Shown here piece after piece: positions 29,144 to 37,451 of a DNA stretch of 64,000 bases (its first letter is position 1; every line of letters starts with the position of its first letter). The stretch is from Stakelama saccharophila (lineage in GTDB: Bacteria > Pseudomonadota > Alphaproteobacteria > Sphingomonadales > Sphingomonadaceae). The position numbers were made by a program, and so were the translations under genes. The DNA lies in contig NZ_CP135076.1 of NCBI RefSeq assembly GCF_032229225.1, positions 62,001 to 126,000 of the forward strand, written 5' to 3'. The notes beneath the pieces are model-generated. The model had not been told where the DNA came from, ran no database searches, and saw nothing but the letters and a program-made list of their open reading frames with translations.

Positions 29144-29752
29144 ATGTTCACCGGAATCGTCACCGACATCGGCACCGTCGAAGCCGCCGGCCAGCAGGGC
29201 GACCTGCGCGTGCGCATCGCGTGCGGCTACGACACCGCGACCATCGACCTTGGCGCATCGATCGCCTGTTCGGGCGTCTGCCTGACCGTGGTCGACAAGG
29301 GGCCGGGCTGGTTCGCGGTCGATGTTTCCGGCGAGACCGTCGCGCGCACCGCCGATGGGCAGTGGCGCGAGGGCGCCCGTCTCAACCTCGAACGCGCGCT
29401 GAAGGTCGGCGACGAACTGGGCGGGCACATCGTCACCGGCCATGTCGACGGCATCGGCGACGTCGTCGAACTGCGGGAGGAAGGCGGCTCGCACCGCGTC
29501 ACCATCGCCGTGGGCCCGGAAATCGCGCCCTTTGTGGCGCCCAAGGGCTCGATCACCGTCGACGGCGTCTCGCTGACGGTCAATTCGGTCGAGGACGTCG
29601 CGGGCGGCGTCCGCTTCGGCCTCAATATCATTCCCCACACCGCGCAGGTCACGACCTTCGCCGATCTGGCCGAGGGGCAGGCGGTCAATCTCGAGATCGA
29701 CGTGCTCGCCCGCTATCTCAAACGAATGGAACAGCTCAACATCACACGGTGA
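29144..29752 (+). CDS. ribE: Riboflavin synthase alpha subunit
   Basis: The 202-residue protein opens with the diagnostic MFTGIVTDIGTVE. It has the two internally repeated lumazine-binding domains, each with a CxxLTV-like or GVSLTVN motif and an H-IVTGHVDG-type segment at the junction. It dismutates two 6,7-dimethyl-8-ribityllumazines into riboflavin. It starts two bases after ribD, so the genes form an operon. Confidence 0.95.
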   Translation: MFTGIVTDIGTVEAAGQQGDLRVRIACGYDTATIDLGASIACSGVCLTVVDKGPGWFAVDVSGETVARTADGQWREGARLNLERALKVGDELGGHIVTGHVDGIGDVVELREEGGSHRVTIAVGPEIAPFVAPKGSITVDGVSLTVNSVEDVAGGVRFGLNIIPHTAQVTTFADLAEGQAVNLEIDVLARYLKRMEQLNITR

Positions 29753-29789
29753 TGTGACACTCCCTTGCGAGCAGCCATTAGGGTGTGAT

Positions 29790-31094
29790 ATGCGGGCGCG
29801 CATGAGCACGCCCCTGATCGATCAAGTCCGCCGCCTCGTCGCCGATGGCGAGGCCACCAAGGCCGGCCTCGCACGCGCCGCCGGCCTCCATGCCAATTCG
29901 CTGCGCCGGCTCGACGAGCCCGACTGGAATCCGACCGCCGAGACGCTCAGGAAGCTTGAGCGCTATCTGGTCAACGGCGGCGGCACGGGCGTGATGGCGA
30001 GCGCGGAAGCAATCATCAACGAGGCGCGCAACGGCCGCATGTTCATCCTCGTCGATGACGAGGACCGCGAGAATGAGGGCGATCTCGTCATCCCCGCGCA
30101 GATGGCGACGCCCGACGCGATCAACTTCATGGCGCGCAACGGCCGCGGGCTCATTTGCCTGTCGCTGACCAGGCAGCGCGTCGAACAGCTCGGCCTCGAC
30201 CTGATGAGCCGGTCGAACGGCACGCGGCACGAAACCGCCTTCACCGTCTCGATCGAGGCCAGGGAAGGCGTCACCACCGGCATCTCCGCCGCCGATCGCG
30301 CGCGCACCATCGCGGTCGCCACCGATTCGTCGAAGGGCCGCGACGATATCGTCACGCCGGGTCATGTCTTCCCGCTGATCGCGCGCGAGGGCGGCGTGCT
30401 GGTGCGTGCCGGCCATACCGAGGCGGCGGTCGATGTCGCCCGGCTCGCCGGGCTCAACCCGTCGGGCGTGATCTGCGAGATCATGAAGGACGACGGCACC
30501 ATGGCGCGGCTCGACGACCTGATCGAATTCGCCCAGCTTCATAATCTCAAGATCGGCACGATCCGCGACCTGATCGAATATCGCAGGCGTTACGACCATC
30601 TGGTCGAGCGGCGCGCGGAGACGAGCTTCACCAGCGAATGGGGCGGCGAGTGGAAGGTCATCACCTTCTGGAACAAGGCAGCCCATACCGAGCAGGTCGC
30701 GCTGGTGAAGGGCCATGTCGACCCCGAAAAGCCGACGCTGGTGCGCATGCACGCACTGTCGCCCTTCACCGACATTTTCGGCGAAAGCGGCGACCGCGGC
30801 GGGATGCTGCGCCGGTCGATGGAGATCATCGGAGAGGAAGGTGCGGGCGTCGTCGTCGTCATCAACAAGCCGCGCGCCGACCAGTTCACCATGGCGGTGC
30901 AGGCCAAGGCCGGCACGCTCAAGGGCGCCGATATGGAGGAACTGCGCGACTACGGCGTCGGCGCGATGATCCTGACCGAGCTTGGCGTCGAGGAAATGGA
31001 ACTGCTCACCAACACCCACCACACGCTGGTGGGGCTGGACGGATACGGCCTGTCGATCGTAGGCGAGCGGCCGATCGATTGCGGGACAAAGTAA
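29790..31094 (+). CDS. ribB: 3,4-dihydroxy-2-butanone 4-phosphate synthase with N-terminal HTH and degenerate RibA-like domain (RibBX type)
   Basis: Start is ATG 29790 (after AGGG) or ATG 29802 (MSTPLID). Residues about 5-60 form an XRE-like helix-turn-helix ([18 protein letters not shown], then [10 protein letters not shown]). The RibB domain follows, with [10 protein letters not shown] near residue 90, [10 protein letters not shown] and [14 protein letters not shown]. The last third aligns with GTP cyclohydrolase II in fold order but lacks its zinc-binding cysteines and the RCDCG motif, as in RibBX proteins. Only the butanone-phosphate synthase activity is therefore expected, and a true RibA should be encoded elsewhere. 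The HTH could tie the protein to regulation. Its TAA overlaps the ribH ATG. Confidence 0.92.
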   Translation: MRARMSTPLIDQVRRLVADGEATKAGLARAAGLHANSLRRLDEPDWNPTAETLRKLERYLVNGGGTGVMASAEAIINEARNGRMFILVDDEDRENEGDLVIPAQMATPDAINFMARNGRGLICLSLTRQRVEQLGLDLMSRSNGTRHETAFTVSIEAREGVTTGISAADRARTIAVATDSSKGRDDIVTPGHVFPLIAREGGVLVRAGHTEAAVDVARLAGLNPSGVICEIMKDDGTMARLDDLIEFAQLHNLKIGTIRDLIEYRRRYDHLVERRAETSFTSEWGGEWKVITFWNKAAHTEQVALVKGHVDPEKPTLVRMHALSPFTDIFGESGDRGGMLRRSMEIIGEEGAGVVVVINKPRADQFTMAVQAKAGTLKGADMEELRDYGVGAMILTELGVEEMELLTNTHHTLVGLDGYGLSIVGERPIDCGTK

Positions 31095-31513
31095 TGGCCA
31101 ACATCCTGATTGTGGAAGCGCGCTTCTACGACCATCTGAACGACCACCTGCTCGAAGGCGCGCGTGCCGTGCTCGACGCGGGCGGCCACGACCACGGGAC
31201 GCTCACCGTCCCCGGCGCGCTGGAAATCCCCGGCGCGGTCGCCTTCGCCTCGCTCCACGGCCGCTACGACGCCTTCGTCGCGCTCGGCGTGGTGATCCGC
31301 GGCGAGACCTATCATTTCGAGATCGTCGCCGGCGAAAGCGCGCGCGGGCTGATGGCGCTGTCGATGGACGGCATCGCCATCGGCAACGGCATCCTGACGG
31401 TCGAGAATGAGGAACAGGCGCTGGTCCGTGCGCGGCCCGACCAGAAGGACAAGGGCGGCGAGGCGGCGAAGGCCGCGCTTGCCATGCTCGCGCTCAAGGA
31501 GCGTTTCGGCTGA
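31094..31513 (+). CDS. ribH: 6,7-dimethyl-8-ribityllumazine synthase
   Basis: The 139-residue protein starts on the ATG overlapping the ribB stop (TAATG). Lumazine synthase motifs are present: [20 protein letters not shown], the [11 protein letters not shown] strand-helix, [14 protein letters not shown] and the [14 protein letters not shown] segment. It condenses the RibD and RibB products to lumazine, the substrate of RibE. It shares the same operon with the other three enzymes. Confidence 0.95.
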   Translation: MANILIVEARFYDHLNDHLLEGARAVLDAGGHDHGTLTVPGALEIPGAVAFASLHGRYDAFVALGVVIRGETYHFEIVAGESARGLMALSMDGIAIGNGILTVENEEQALVRARPDQKDKGGEAAKAALAMLALKERFG

Positions 31514-32055
31514 TGCGCGAACCCGTTCTGTTCACCGAGCGGCTGATGCTGCGCCCGCTGAACGGCGACGATCTCGACGGCTATGCCGCGTTCGCCGCCG
31601 ACGAGGAAACCATGCGCCATCTCGGCGGCACGATGGACCGCGCGGAGGCATGGCGCGACCTGTCCCTGCGCGCGGGCGCCTGGATCACGCGCGGCTTCTC
31701 GATGTTCTCGGTGATCGAGCGCGCCACCGGCGCCTGGGTCGGGCGCATCGGCCCGTGGCAACCCGAGGGCTGGCCCGGAACCGAGGTCGGCTGGGGCGTG
31801 CGACGCGAATTCGCCGGCCGTGGCTATGCCCATGAAGCGGCGGTCATGTGCATGGATTATGCCGTGGATGTCCTCGGCTGGACGCACATTATCCACACCA
31901 TCGCCCCGGACAATGCGCGCTCGGCCGCCCTTGCCAGGCGCCTGGGATCGCAAAACGGCGGGCCGACGACGCTCCCCCGCCCGCTCGACCATATCCGCGT
32001 CGACGCCTGGGGCCAGACCGCCGAGGAATGGCGCGCCCGGCGGGAAGCGGGGTAA
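31513..32055 (+). CDS. GNAT-family N-acetyltransferase (RimJ/RimL-like)
   Basis: The 180-residue protein opens with FTERLMLRPLNGDDLDGYAA, typical of the RimJ/RimL branch. The acetyl-CoA loop region reads VGWGVRREFAGRGYAHEAA, followed by HTIAPDNARSAALARRLG near the end. It overlaps the ribH stop by one base and is probably read from the riboflavin operon. The acceptor is unknown: a ribosomal protein N-terminus or a small amine are the family options. Confidence 0.9.
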   Translation: MREPVLFTERLMLRPLNGDDLDGYAAFAADEETMRHLGGTMDRAEAWRDLSLRAGAWITRGFSMFSVIERATGAWVGRIGPWQPEGWPGTEVGWGVRREFAGRGYAHEAAVMCMDYAVDVLGWTHIIHTIAPDNARSAALARRLGSQNGGPTTLPRPLDHIRVDAWGQTAEEWRARREAG

Positions 32056-32086
32056 CCAGGCGCGCCGCCTGCTGTCACGTCCGTAT

Positions 32087-32155
32087 TCCTGCGCAGGCAG
32101 GATCCAGAGCCGGACAGCGCAGCGTTCGTCGCTCTGGGCTCCTGCCTGCGCAGGA
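32087..32155. repeat. REP-like palindromic intergenic repeat
   Basis: A left arm TCCTGCGCAGGCAGGA... (32087-32110) is repeated in inverted form at 32131-32155 with few mismatches and a loop of about 20 bases. The arms themselves contain the palindrome CCTGCGCAGG. It lies between convergently unconstrained genes and does not code. A second imperfect palindromic stretch (CCGTCAT... to ...ATGACGG) follows at 32218-32294. It looks like a dispersed palindromic repeat of the REP/MITE kind. Confidence 0.6.
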
Positions 32156-32288
32156 GCACTGCCGTAGGAGGCGCAATCCTCTTGCGACACGCCAATCAGG
32201 CGAGACACCGAACAGCCCGTCATGCGGAACGCGATTCAGCATCCAGAACCCTGAATGCTGCGGCCCTGGGTTTCCCACTTTCGGCAGA

Positions 32289-32708
32289 ATGACGGTTGCA
32301 CGCGAACTCGCCTTTATGCTGGCACGCGGGTTCGGTCGCTGGCACAGCTACGGCGTGACGCGCACCCTGTTCTTTCTCGGCGGCTGGTCCGCGCTGGCGC
32401 TCGGCCTTGTCGGCGTCTTCCTGCCGCTGCTGCCGACGGTGCCGTTCGTCATCCTCGCCGCCTTCTGCTTCGCGCGGTCGAGCCCGGCGCTGGAACGCCG
32501 CCTGATCGAACATCCGCGCTTCGGGCCGCACATCGCGGCGTGGCGAGAGGCTGGCGCGATTTCCCGGCGCGGCAAATGGATGGCGACGGCGGCCTTTGCC
32601 GTCAGCGTGGCCGCCGCGCTCTATTGGATGCGCTGGCCCTGGGTCGCGTTTCCGCTGGCGGCGATGCTCGCCAGCGGAACCTGGATCTGGACGCGTCCCG
32701 AACGCTGA
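32289..32708 (+). CDS. DUF454 (YbaN-like) inner-membrane protein
   Basis: The 139-residue protein has the DUF454 core GVFLPLLPTVPFVILAAFCFARSSP. Two flanking membrane segments lie upstream (FFLGGWSALALGLVG) and downstream (a pair after SRRGKWMATAAF). The family is widespread and its function unknown. The start at 32289 is weakly supported. An internal ATG nine codons later is equally possible. Confidence 0.85.
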   Translation: MTVARELAFMLARGFGRWHSYGVTRTLFFLGGWSALALGLVGVFLPLLPTVPFVILAAFCFARSSPALERRLIEHPRFGPHIAAWREAGAISRRGKWMATAAFAVSVAAALYWMRWPWVAFPLAAMLASGTWIWTRPER

Positions 32709-32711
32709 GCG

Positions 32712-33806
32712 CTATTCGGCCGCCTCCGCCTCGGCCAGCGCGGGATAGTCCACATAGCCTTCGGCGCCGCCGCTGTACCAGGTCGCCATCTCGTCCTTGT
32801 TGAGATCGGCTCCCCGCTCGAAACGCCGCGGCAGGTCCGGATTGGCGAGGAAGGTGCGCCCGAACGCCACCGCATCGCACAGTCCGGCATCGAGTTCCGC
32901 CTGCGCTTCGGCATAGCCATAGTCCTGGTTGAGCACGAGCGGACGATCGAACACCGGCCGAATCGCGGGCGAGATACGCGGCTGCTCGGTCTTGCCGAAC
33001 GTTCCCTCCGGCCCCGGTTCGCGCAGTTCGAGAAAGGCGATCTGTTGTTCCGCGAGCCACTTGGCGGCGGGCACATAGACCGCTTCCGGGTTGCTGTCCT
33101 CCACGCCTTGCGTGTCGCCATTGGGAGAGAAGCGCACGCCGGTCCGATCGGCGCCGACCTCGGCGATCAACCGCTCGACCGCCTCGCGCAGCAGCCGGGC
33201 GCGGTTTTCCGGGCTGCCGCCATAGTCGTCGTCGCGGAAATTTGCGCCGTCGCGCAGGAACTGGTCGATCAGATAGCCATTGGCGGCATGAAGCTGCACG
33301 CCGTCGAACCCGGCCTTCTTCGCGTTGCGCGCGGCGTTCGAATAGTCGTCGAGCACGCGGGCGATGTCGTCCTTTGTCGCCGGGCGCGCCTCGACATGCT
33401 CCTGCTTGCCGTCATAGGTGTGCGTCTTGCCCGGCGCGCGCGTGGCGGACGAGGACAGCGGCTGTGCGCCGTCCAGAAAGCTCGAATGCACGACCCGGCC
33501 CATGTGCCAGAGCTGGGCGACGATGCGTCCACCCGCCTTGTGCACTGCCTCCGTCACCGGCTTCCACGCTTCGGTCTGTTCGGCGGTCCACAGCCCCGGC
33601 GCATAGGGCCAGCCCAAGCCTTCGCGACTGATCCCCGTCGCTTCGGAGATGATCAGGCCGGCCGAGGCGCGCTGCGCATAATAATCGGCCATGATCGCGG
33701 TCGGCACATGTTCGCGCGTCGCGCGGCCGCGGGTCAGCGGCGCCATCAGGATGCGGTTGGGCGCGTGGATGGCGCCGAGCTGGATCGGGTCGAACAGGCT
33801 GGGCAT
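32712..33806 (-). CDS. Old-yellow-enzyme family alkene reductase (NemA-like)
   Basis: The 364-residue protein matches the OYE family: SLFDPIQLGAIHAPNRILMAPLTRGRA at the N-terminus, QLWHMGRVVH, the substrate-binding HAANGYLIDQFLRDGAN, and DDYGGSPENRARLL. Near the C-terminus AFGRTFLANPDLPRRF binds FMN phosphate. It reduces activated C=C bonds (maleimides, enones, nitro esters) with NAD(P)H. It converges with the DUF454 gene with a gap of three bases. Confidence 0.94.
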   Translation of the reverse strand: MPSLFDPIQLGAIHAPNRILMAPLTRGRATREHVPTAIMADYYAQRASAGLIISEATGISREGLGWPYAPGLWTAEQTEAWKPVTEAVHKAGGRIVAQLWHMGRVVHSSFLDGAQPLSSSATRAPGKTHTYDGKQEHVEARPATKDDIARVLDDYSNAARNAKKAGFDGVQLHAANGYLIDQFLRDGANFRDDDYGGSPENRARLLREAVERLIAEVGADRTGVRFSPNGDTQGVEDSNPEAVYVPAAKWLAEQQIAFLELREPGPEGTFGKTEQPRISPAIRPVFDRPLVLNQDYGYAEAQAELDAGLCDAVAFGRTFLANPDLPRRFERGADLNKDEMATWYSGGAEGYVDYPALAEAEAAE

Positions 33807-33871
33807 GCATCAATTCCTTCGTGCGTTGACGTTGCAGGCCAGATAGGGCGGCAAACGGTCCCACGCACGAA

Positions 33872-34087
33872 TCGACGCACCCAAGAATATCTTCGCCCGG
33901 CCAAAGCGAGCGGTTTCCGCTGCCCGCCGTGCTGGTCGTCGGCGCCAATATCACGCTTGCATTCGGGTCGTGGCTGGTCCGCCTCGCCGATGTCGGCCCG
34001 GTCTCGGCGGCGTTCTGGCGGCTGCTGTTGGCACCTATCTTGGTCGCAGTCGCCGTCGTGCCTGACAGCCGCCGTTCCGGGCGACCC
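33872..34087 (+). pseudogene. 5' remnant of an EamA/DMT-family transporter
   Basis: In one frame the translation reads FPLPAVLVVGANITLAF, then GSWLVRLADVGPVSAAFWR and LLLAPILVAV. This is the conserved first helix and start of the second helix of EamA-type drug/metabolite transporters. After about 60 residues the similarity ends where the lysS 3' end begins, and the frame continues only as lysS antisense. No convincing start codon or ribosome-binding site is visible. It appears to be a truncated relic left by a deletion or rearrangement. Confidence 0.6.
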
Positions 34088-34096
34088 AGGGCGGAG

Positions 34097-35677
34097 TCAG
34101 GCCCTGGCCAGCGCCTCTGCGATCAGCCTGCGGCTGTTCTCGACGCCGTAGAGCACGATGAAGCTGCCCATGCGCGGCCCCTGGGACGAGCCCAATAGCG
34201 TCTCGTACAGCGCCTTGAACCAGTCGCGCAGCCGCTCCTTGCCGAAATGGGCCTTGCCGATCTCATAGACCTGGTTCTGGATGTCGGCCGCCGGATCGCC
34301 GCCGGGCTGGTGTGCCGCCAGCGCCGCGTCTAGGTCGCGCAGCGCCGCAACCTCCTCGCCCGCCGGTGCGCGGCGATGCAGCGTCGGCGCCACGAAGTCG
34401 CGGCCATAAGCGAGCGCATAGTCGATCAGCGAATCGAGCGCGGGATATTCGTCCGCACTGGCATCGGGCACGTAATTGGCGAGATAGCCCCACGCCTGAT
34501 CCTTGGTCGCATCGCCCATCACCCCGACGAGGTTGAGGAGCAGCCCGAACGTCACGGGCGATGTTTCCGCCGGCACCTGGCCATTGTGGATGTGATGGAC
34601 GGGGTTGCCGAGCTTTTTCGACACGTCCTGGTCGGGCCAGGCGGCGCGGAACTGCCAATATTCGTCGACCGCGCGCGGGATGACGCCCATATGAAGCTGC
34701 TTTGCCTTGCGCGGTTCGCGGTAGATGTAGAAGGCCAGGCTCTCCTGCGAGCCATAGGTCAGCCACTCGTCGAGGCTGAGGCCGTTGCCCTTCGACTTGG
34801 AGATCTTTTCGCCCTTATCGTCGAGGAACATCTCGTAGATCAGCCCTTCGGGACGGCGGCCGCCGAGTACCCTGGCGATGCGGCCGGACTGCACGCCGCT
34901 GTCGGTCAGGTCCTTGCCGTACATTTCGTAATCGACGCCGAGCGCGACCCAGCGCATCGCCCAGTCGACCTTCCACTGCAGCTTGGCGCCGCCCGACAGG
35001 ATCGACTGTTCGATCGTCTCGCCCTCGTCCTCGAAACGGACGAGGCCGGCCTGGGCATCGACGACTTCGACGGGAACCTGCAGCACGGCGCCCGATTTCG
35101 GGCTGATCGGCAGCACCGGCGAATAGGTCGCCTGCCGCTCCGCGCGCAGCGTCGGCAGCATGATGTCCATGATCGCCGGATAGTTGGCGAGCACGTTCCG
35201 CAGCGCATCGTCGAACGCGCCAGAGGTATAACGCTCGGTCGAGGACACGAACTCGTAATCGAAGCCGTAGCGGTCGAGGAAGTCGCGCAGCATCGCGTTG
35301 TTGTGATGCGCGAAACTCTCATACTTTTCGAACGGATCCGGGATCGCGGTCAGCGGCTTGCCGAGATGCTCGGCGAGCATTGCCTGGTTCGGCACGTTGT
35401 CCGGCACCTTGCGGAGCCCGTCCATATCGTCCGAAAAGGCGACCAGGCGTGTCTTCTGGTCCGACAGCGTTTCGAAGGCGTGGCGCACCATCGTCGTGCG
35501 CAGCACCTCGTTGAAGGTGCCGATATGCGGCAGGCCCGAGGGCCCATAGCCGGTTTCGAACAGGATCGCCTCGCCGCCCGGCTTTCCCTGCGGATAGCGT
35601 TTCAGGAGCTTGCGCGCCTCTTCAAACGGCCAGGCCTTGGACTCGAGAGCGGCGGAGCGGAGATCGGTGTCGGTCAT
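34097..35677 (-). CDS. lysS: Lysine--tRNA ligase, class I
   Basis: The start at 35677 (MTDTDLRSAALESKAW) gives 526 residues. It is a class I enzyme: the HIGH box appears as GLPHIGTFNE with His51, and KISKSKGN is near residue 290. These, with ETGYGPSGLP before the first motif, identify the archaeal/alphaproteobacterial class I LysRS rather than the class II enzyme. It charges tRNA-Lys and is a core gene. The open frame extends 30 codons upstream without support. Confidence 0.96.
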   Translation of the reverse strand: MTDTDLRSAALESKAWPFEEARKLLKRYPQGKPGGEAILFETGYGPSGLPHIGTFNEVLRTTMVRHAFETLSDQKTRLVAFSDDMDGLRKVPDNVPNQAMLAEHLGKPLTAIPDPFEKYESFAHHNNAMLRDFLDRYGFDYEFVSSTERYTSGAFDDALRNVLANYPAIMDIMLPTLRAERQATYSPVLPISPKSGAVLQVPVEVVDAQAGLVRFEDEGETIEQSILSGGAKLQWKVDWAMRWVALGVDYEMYGKDLTDSGVQSGRIARVLGGRRPEGLIYEMFLDDKGEKISKSKGNGLSLDEWLTYGSQESLAFYIYREPRKAKQLHMGVIPRAVDEYWQFRAAWPDQDVSKKLGNPVHHIHNGQVPAETSPVTFGLLLNLVGVMGDATKDQAWGYLANYVPDASADEYPALDSLIDYALAYGRDFVAPTLHRRAPAGEEVAALRDLDAALAAHQPGGDPAADIQNQVYEIGKAHFGKERLRDWFKALYETLLGSSQGPRMGSFIVLYGVENSRRLIAEALARA

Positions 35678-35872
35678 GATGCACCGGCATCTGCCTTGTG
35701 CGCCGCGGAATCGCAAATGCGAATCGCTGCGCGGCCGGGCAGACCTGCGCGTCCCGGCCGGTTGCACTTTACCGATTGGCTGGGCCGCGGCCCCGATGGC
35801 TGATCCGCGCTACCGAGGATCACCTGATATTCGGGTCCGCAGCACCGGCCGAAACAGCTCCACCGCGAGGGG

Positions 35873-36208
35873 TTAGCGACCGATGCGCCTCGTATTCTCT
35901 GCCTCTTCGCTTGCCACCCGGAACGGCGACGTCGCGTTCGCGAGCGGATCGTAGTTCCGGTCGATCCGGTTGCGGATACGCGATTGCACCCTGTTTCGAA
36001 TGCGGTTGTCGATTCGCGCCATCGGCGACGCGATACCGCTTTCCGCGAGGTCGGAACGGCTCAGTCGCTGGCCCACCTCGCCCACGGGGGCATCACCCGT
36101 CTCGGTCGGCGCGACTTGTGCGTGCGCCGCCAGCGGGGTCAGGCCGACGGCGGCGGATATCAGAACGATCCGCCATTTCCGGATGCTCGCGGAGCGTTGC
36201 AAGACCAT
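35873..36208 (-). CDS. Small secreted protein with basic RIRNR-type repeats
   Basis: Three ATG codons in a row precede the frame. The last one (36208) is best spaced from AGGAG, giving 111 residues. A signal peptide (WRIVLISAAVGLTPLAAHA) is followed by a region with repeated basic pairs: ARIDNRIRNRVQ and SRIRNRIDRNYDPLAN. It begins two bases after the stop of the 412-residue polysaccharide-cluster gene and is likely co-transcribed with it. No function is recognised. The repeats would suit an amphipathic helix binding an acidic polymer, but that is speculation. Confidence 0.75.
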   Translation of the reverse strand: MVLQRSASIRKWRIVLISAAVGLTPLAAHAQVAPTETGDAPVGEVGQRLSRSDLAESGIASPMARIDNRIRNRVQSRIRNRIDRNYDPLANATSPFRVASEEAENTRRIGR

Positions 36209-36210
36209 CA

Positions 36211-37449
36211 TCATTCTCCTGCGGGCCGGATTTGCACGTGCGCTATCTGTCCTTCGACCCCGGCGATGTCGTCCGACGCGCGCGTGACGAGCGTGAGAAC
36301 CTGCGCCGGACAATCTTCTGGAACCATGAAGCGCCCGGAAAAGCGACCGCCGTTCCGGTCCGAATTGGGGAGTTCGACGCGTCCCAATTCGCTGCCATGA
36401 TAGCAGCTCAACTGCCAATAGGGCCGGGAAACGTCTGGCTGGTCGATGCGCTCGCTCACGCCTTCGACGACGTACTCGCCGGGAGGAAGCACTTCCATTT
36501 GCCGGAGCACCGTCCCGCCGACACCGGGCGGCGTCGAGAAGGTGAACACACCGCCATCTCCACCGCTGCCGATCGTGGCGGCGATGCCGGATTGGGCCAC
36601 CGGCACCCAATCGAACAGCGAGCGATATTTCGGCCGGTAGCGGAAATCCGGGTCCTGCGAGGACGCACGGTTCGCCTGTGGATGCAGCGTTTGATAGTAG
36701 GACCAGGCCGAATCCCACTTGTCCGCCGCGATTAGCGAGGAGATCAGCCCCACCTTTGCGGGCTCGGGGACGGGAACGTGCGCGCGGTCCAGAGCCGTAA
36801 AAAGTTGCTGTGCGGCTTCGGGGTCCTCCCCATCGCGTGCCGCATAGCCGAGGAACCTGTCGCGCCATGCCGGATCCCGCCCGAGCCGCTCCACCAGCAG
36901 CCGCCTGACCTGCGGATCCGAAAGCACCGACGACAGGGCAGGAAACAGGCGCTCCGATGCCGCGCCAGGCGCCGTGCGCAGCGCAATGTCATATTGCCGG
37001 ATGACGCCCGGAATATCGCCCTGCCCGGCGAGATCGACAATCGCCCAGAGCTGCGTCTGCAACTCCCGCCGCGACAGGCGCTCGGCATAATGGAAGGCCG
37101 TGCGGGCGGCATCCACCCGGTTTTCGATCTGGGCCGCCAGGCCGAGCGCGATTACCGCATCGGTGGCGGCGGCGTCCCGCAACAAGACGTCGCGGGCAAT
37201 GTCGGCGGCGGCGGCGAGCTGGCTCTGATCGGCGTCGGGCACCACCAGGCTGCGCGCATATGCCGCACCGATCCGCGCGTCCCACGGTGCGATCCGATAG
37301 GCTTGTGCAGCCGAGGAATGCCTCGCCTTGAGGGCCAGCGGCTGAAGCAGCGCGAAATAACCGAAGATCACGAAGGCAAGGGCGACCAGCCCTCTGACGG
37401 CCCATTCAACAGGCGAGCGATGCATCAAAGGGCGCCGCCGCTTGGGCAC
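36211..37449 (-). CDS. Membrane-anchored TPR-like protein of the exopolysaccharide cluster
   Basis: The 412-residue protein has one N-terminal membrane helix (VRGLVALAFVIFGYFALL). A helical, TPR-like region spans about residues 40-250 (AADIARDVLLRDAAATDA, FHYAERLSRRELQTQ). The C-terminal domain is rich in beta strands (GGTVLRQMEVLPPGEYVV, YWQLSCYHGSELGRVELP). It lies two bases after wzc and shares its direction, so it is probably part of the polymer export machinery. No named family was recognised. Confidence 0.75.
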   Translation of the reverse strand: MPKRRRPLMHRSPVEWAVRGLVALAFVIFGYFALLQPLALKARHSSAAQAYRIAPWDARIGAAYARSLVVPDADQSQLAAAADIARDVLLRDAAATDAVIALGLAAQIENRVDAARTAFHYAERLSRRELQTQLWAIVDLAGQGDIPGVIRQYDIALRTAPGAASERLFPALSSVLSDPQVRRLLVERLGRDPAWRDRFLGYAARDGEDPEAAQQLFTALDRAHVPVPEPAKVGLISSLIAADKWDSAWSYYQTLHPQANRASSQDPDFRYRPKYRSLFDWVPVAQSGIAATIGSGGDGGVFTFSTPPGVGGTVLRQMEVLPPGEYVVEGVSERIDQPDVSRPYWQLSCYHGSELGRVELPNSDRNGGRFSGRFMVPEDCPAQVLTLVTRASDDIAGVEGQIAHVQIRPAGE

Positions 37450-37451
37450 GT

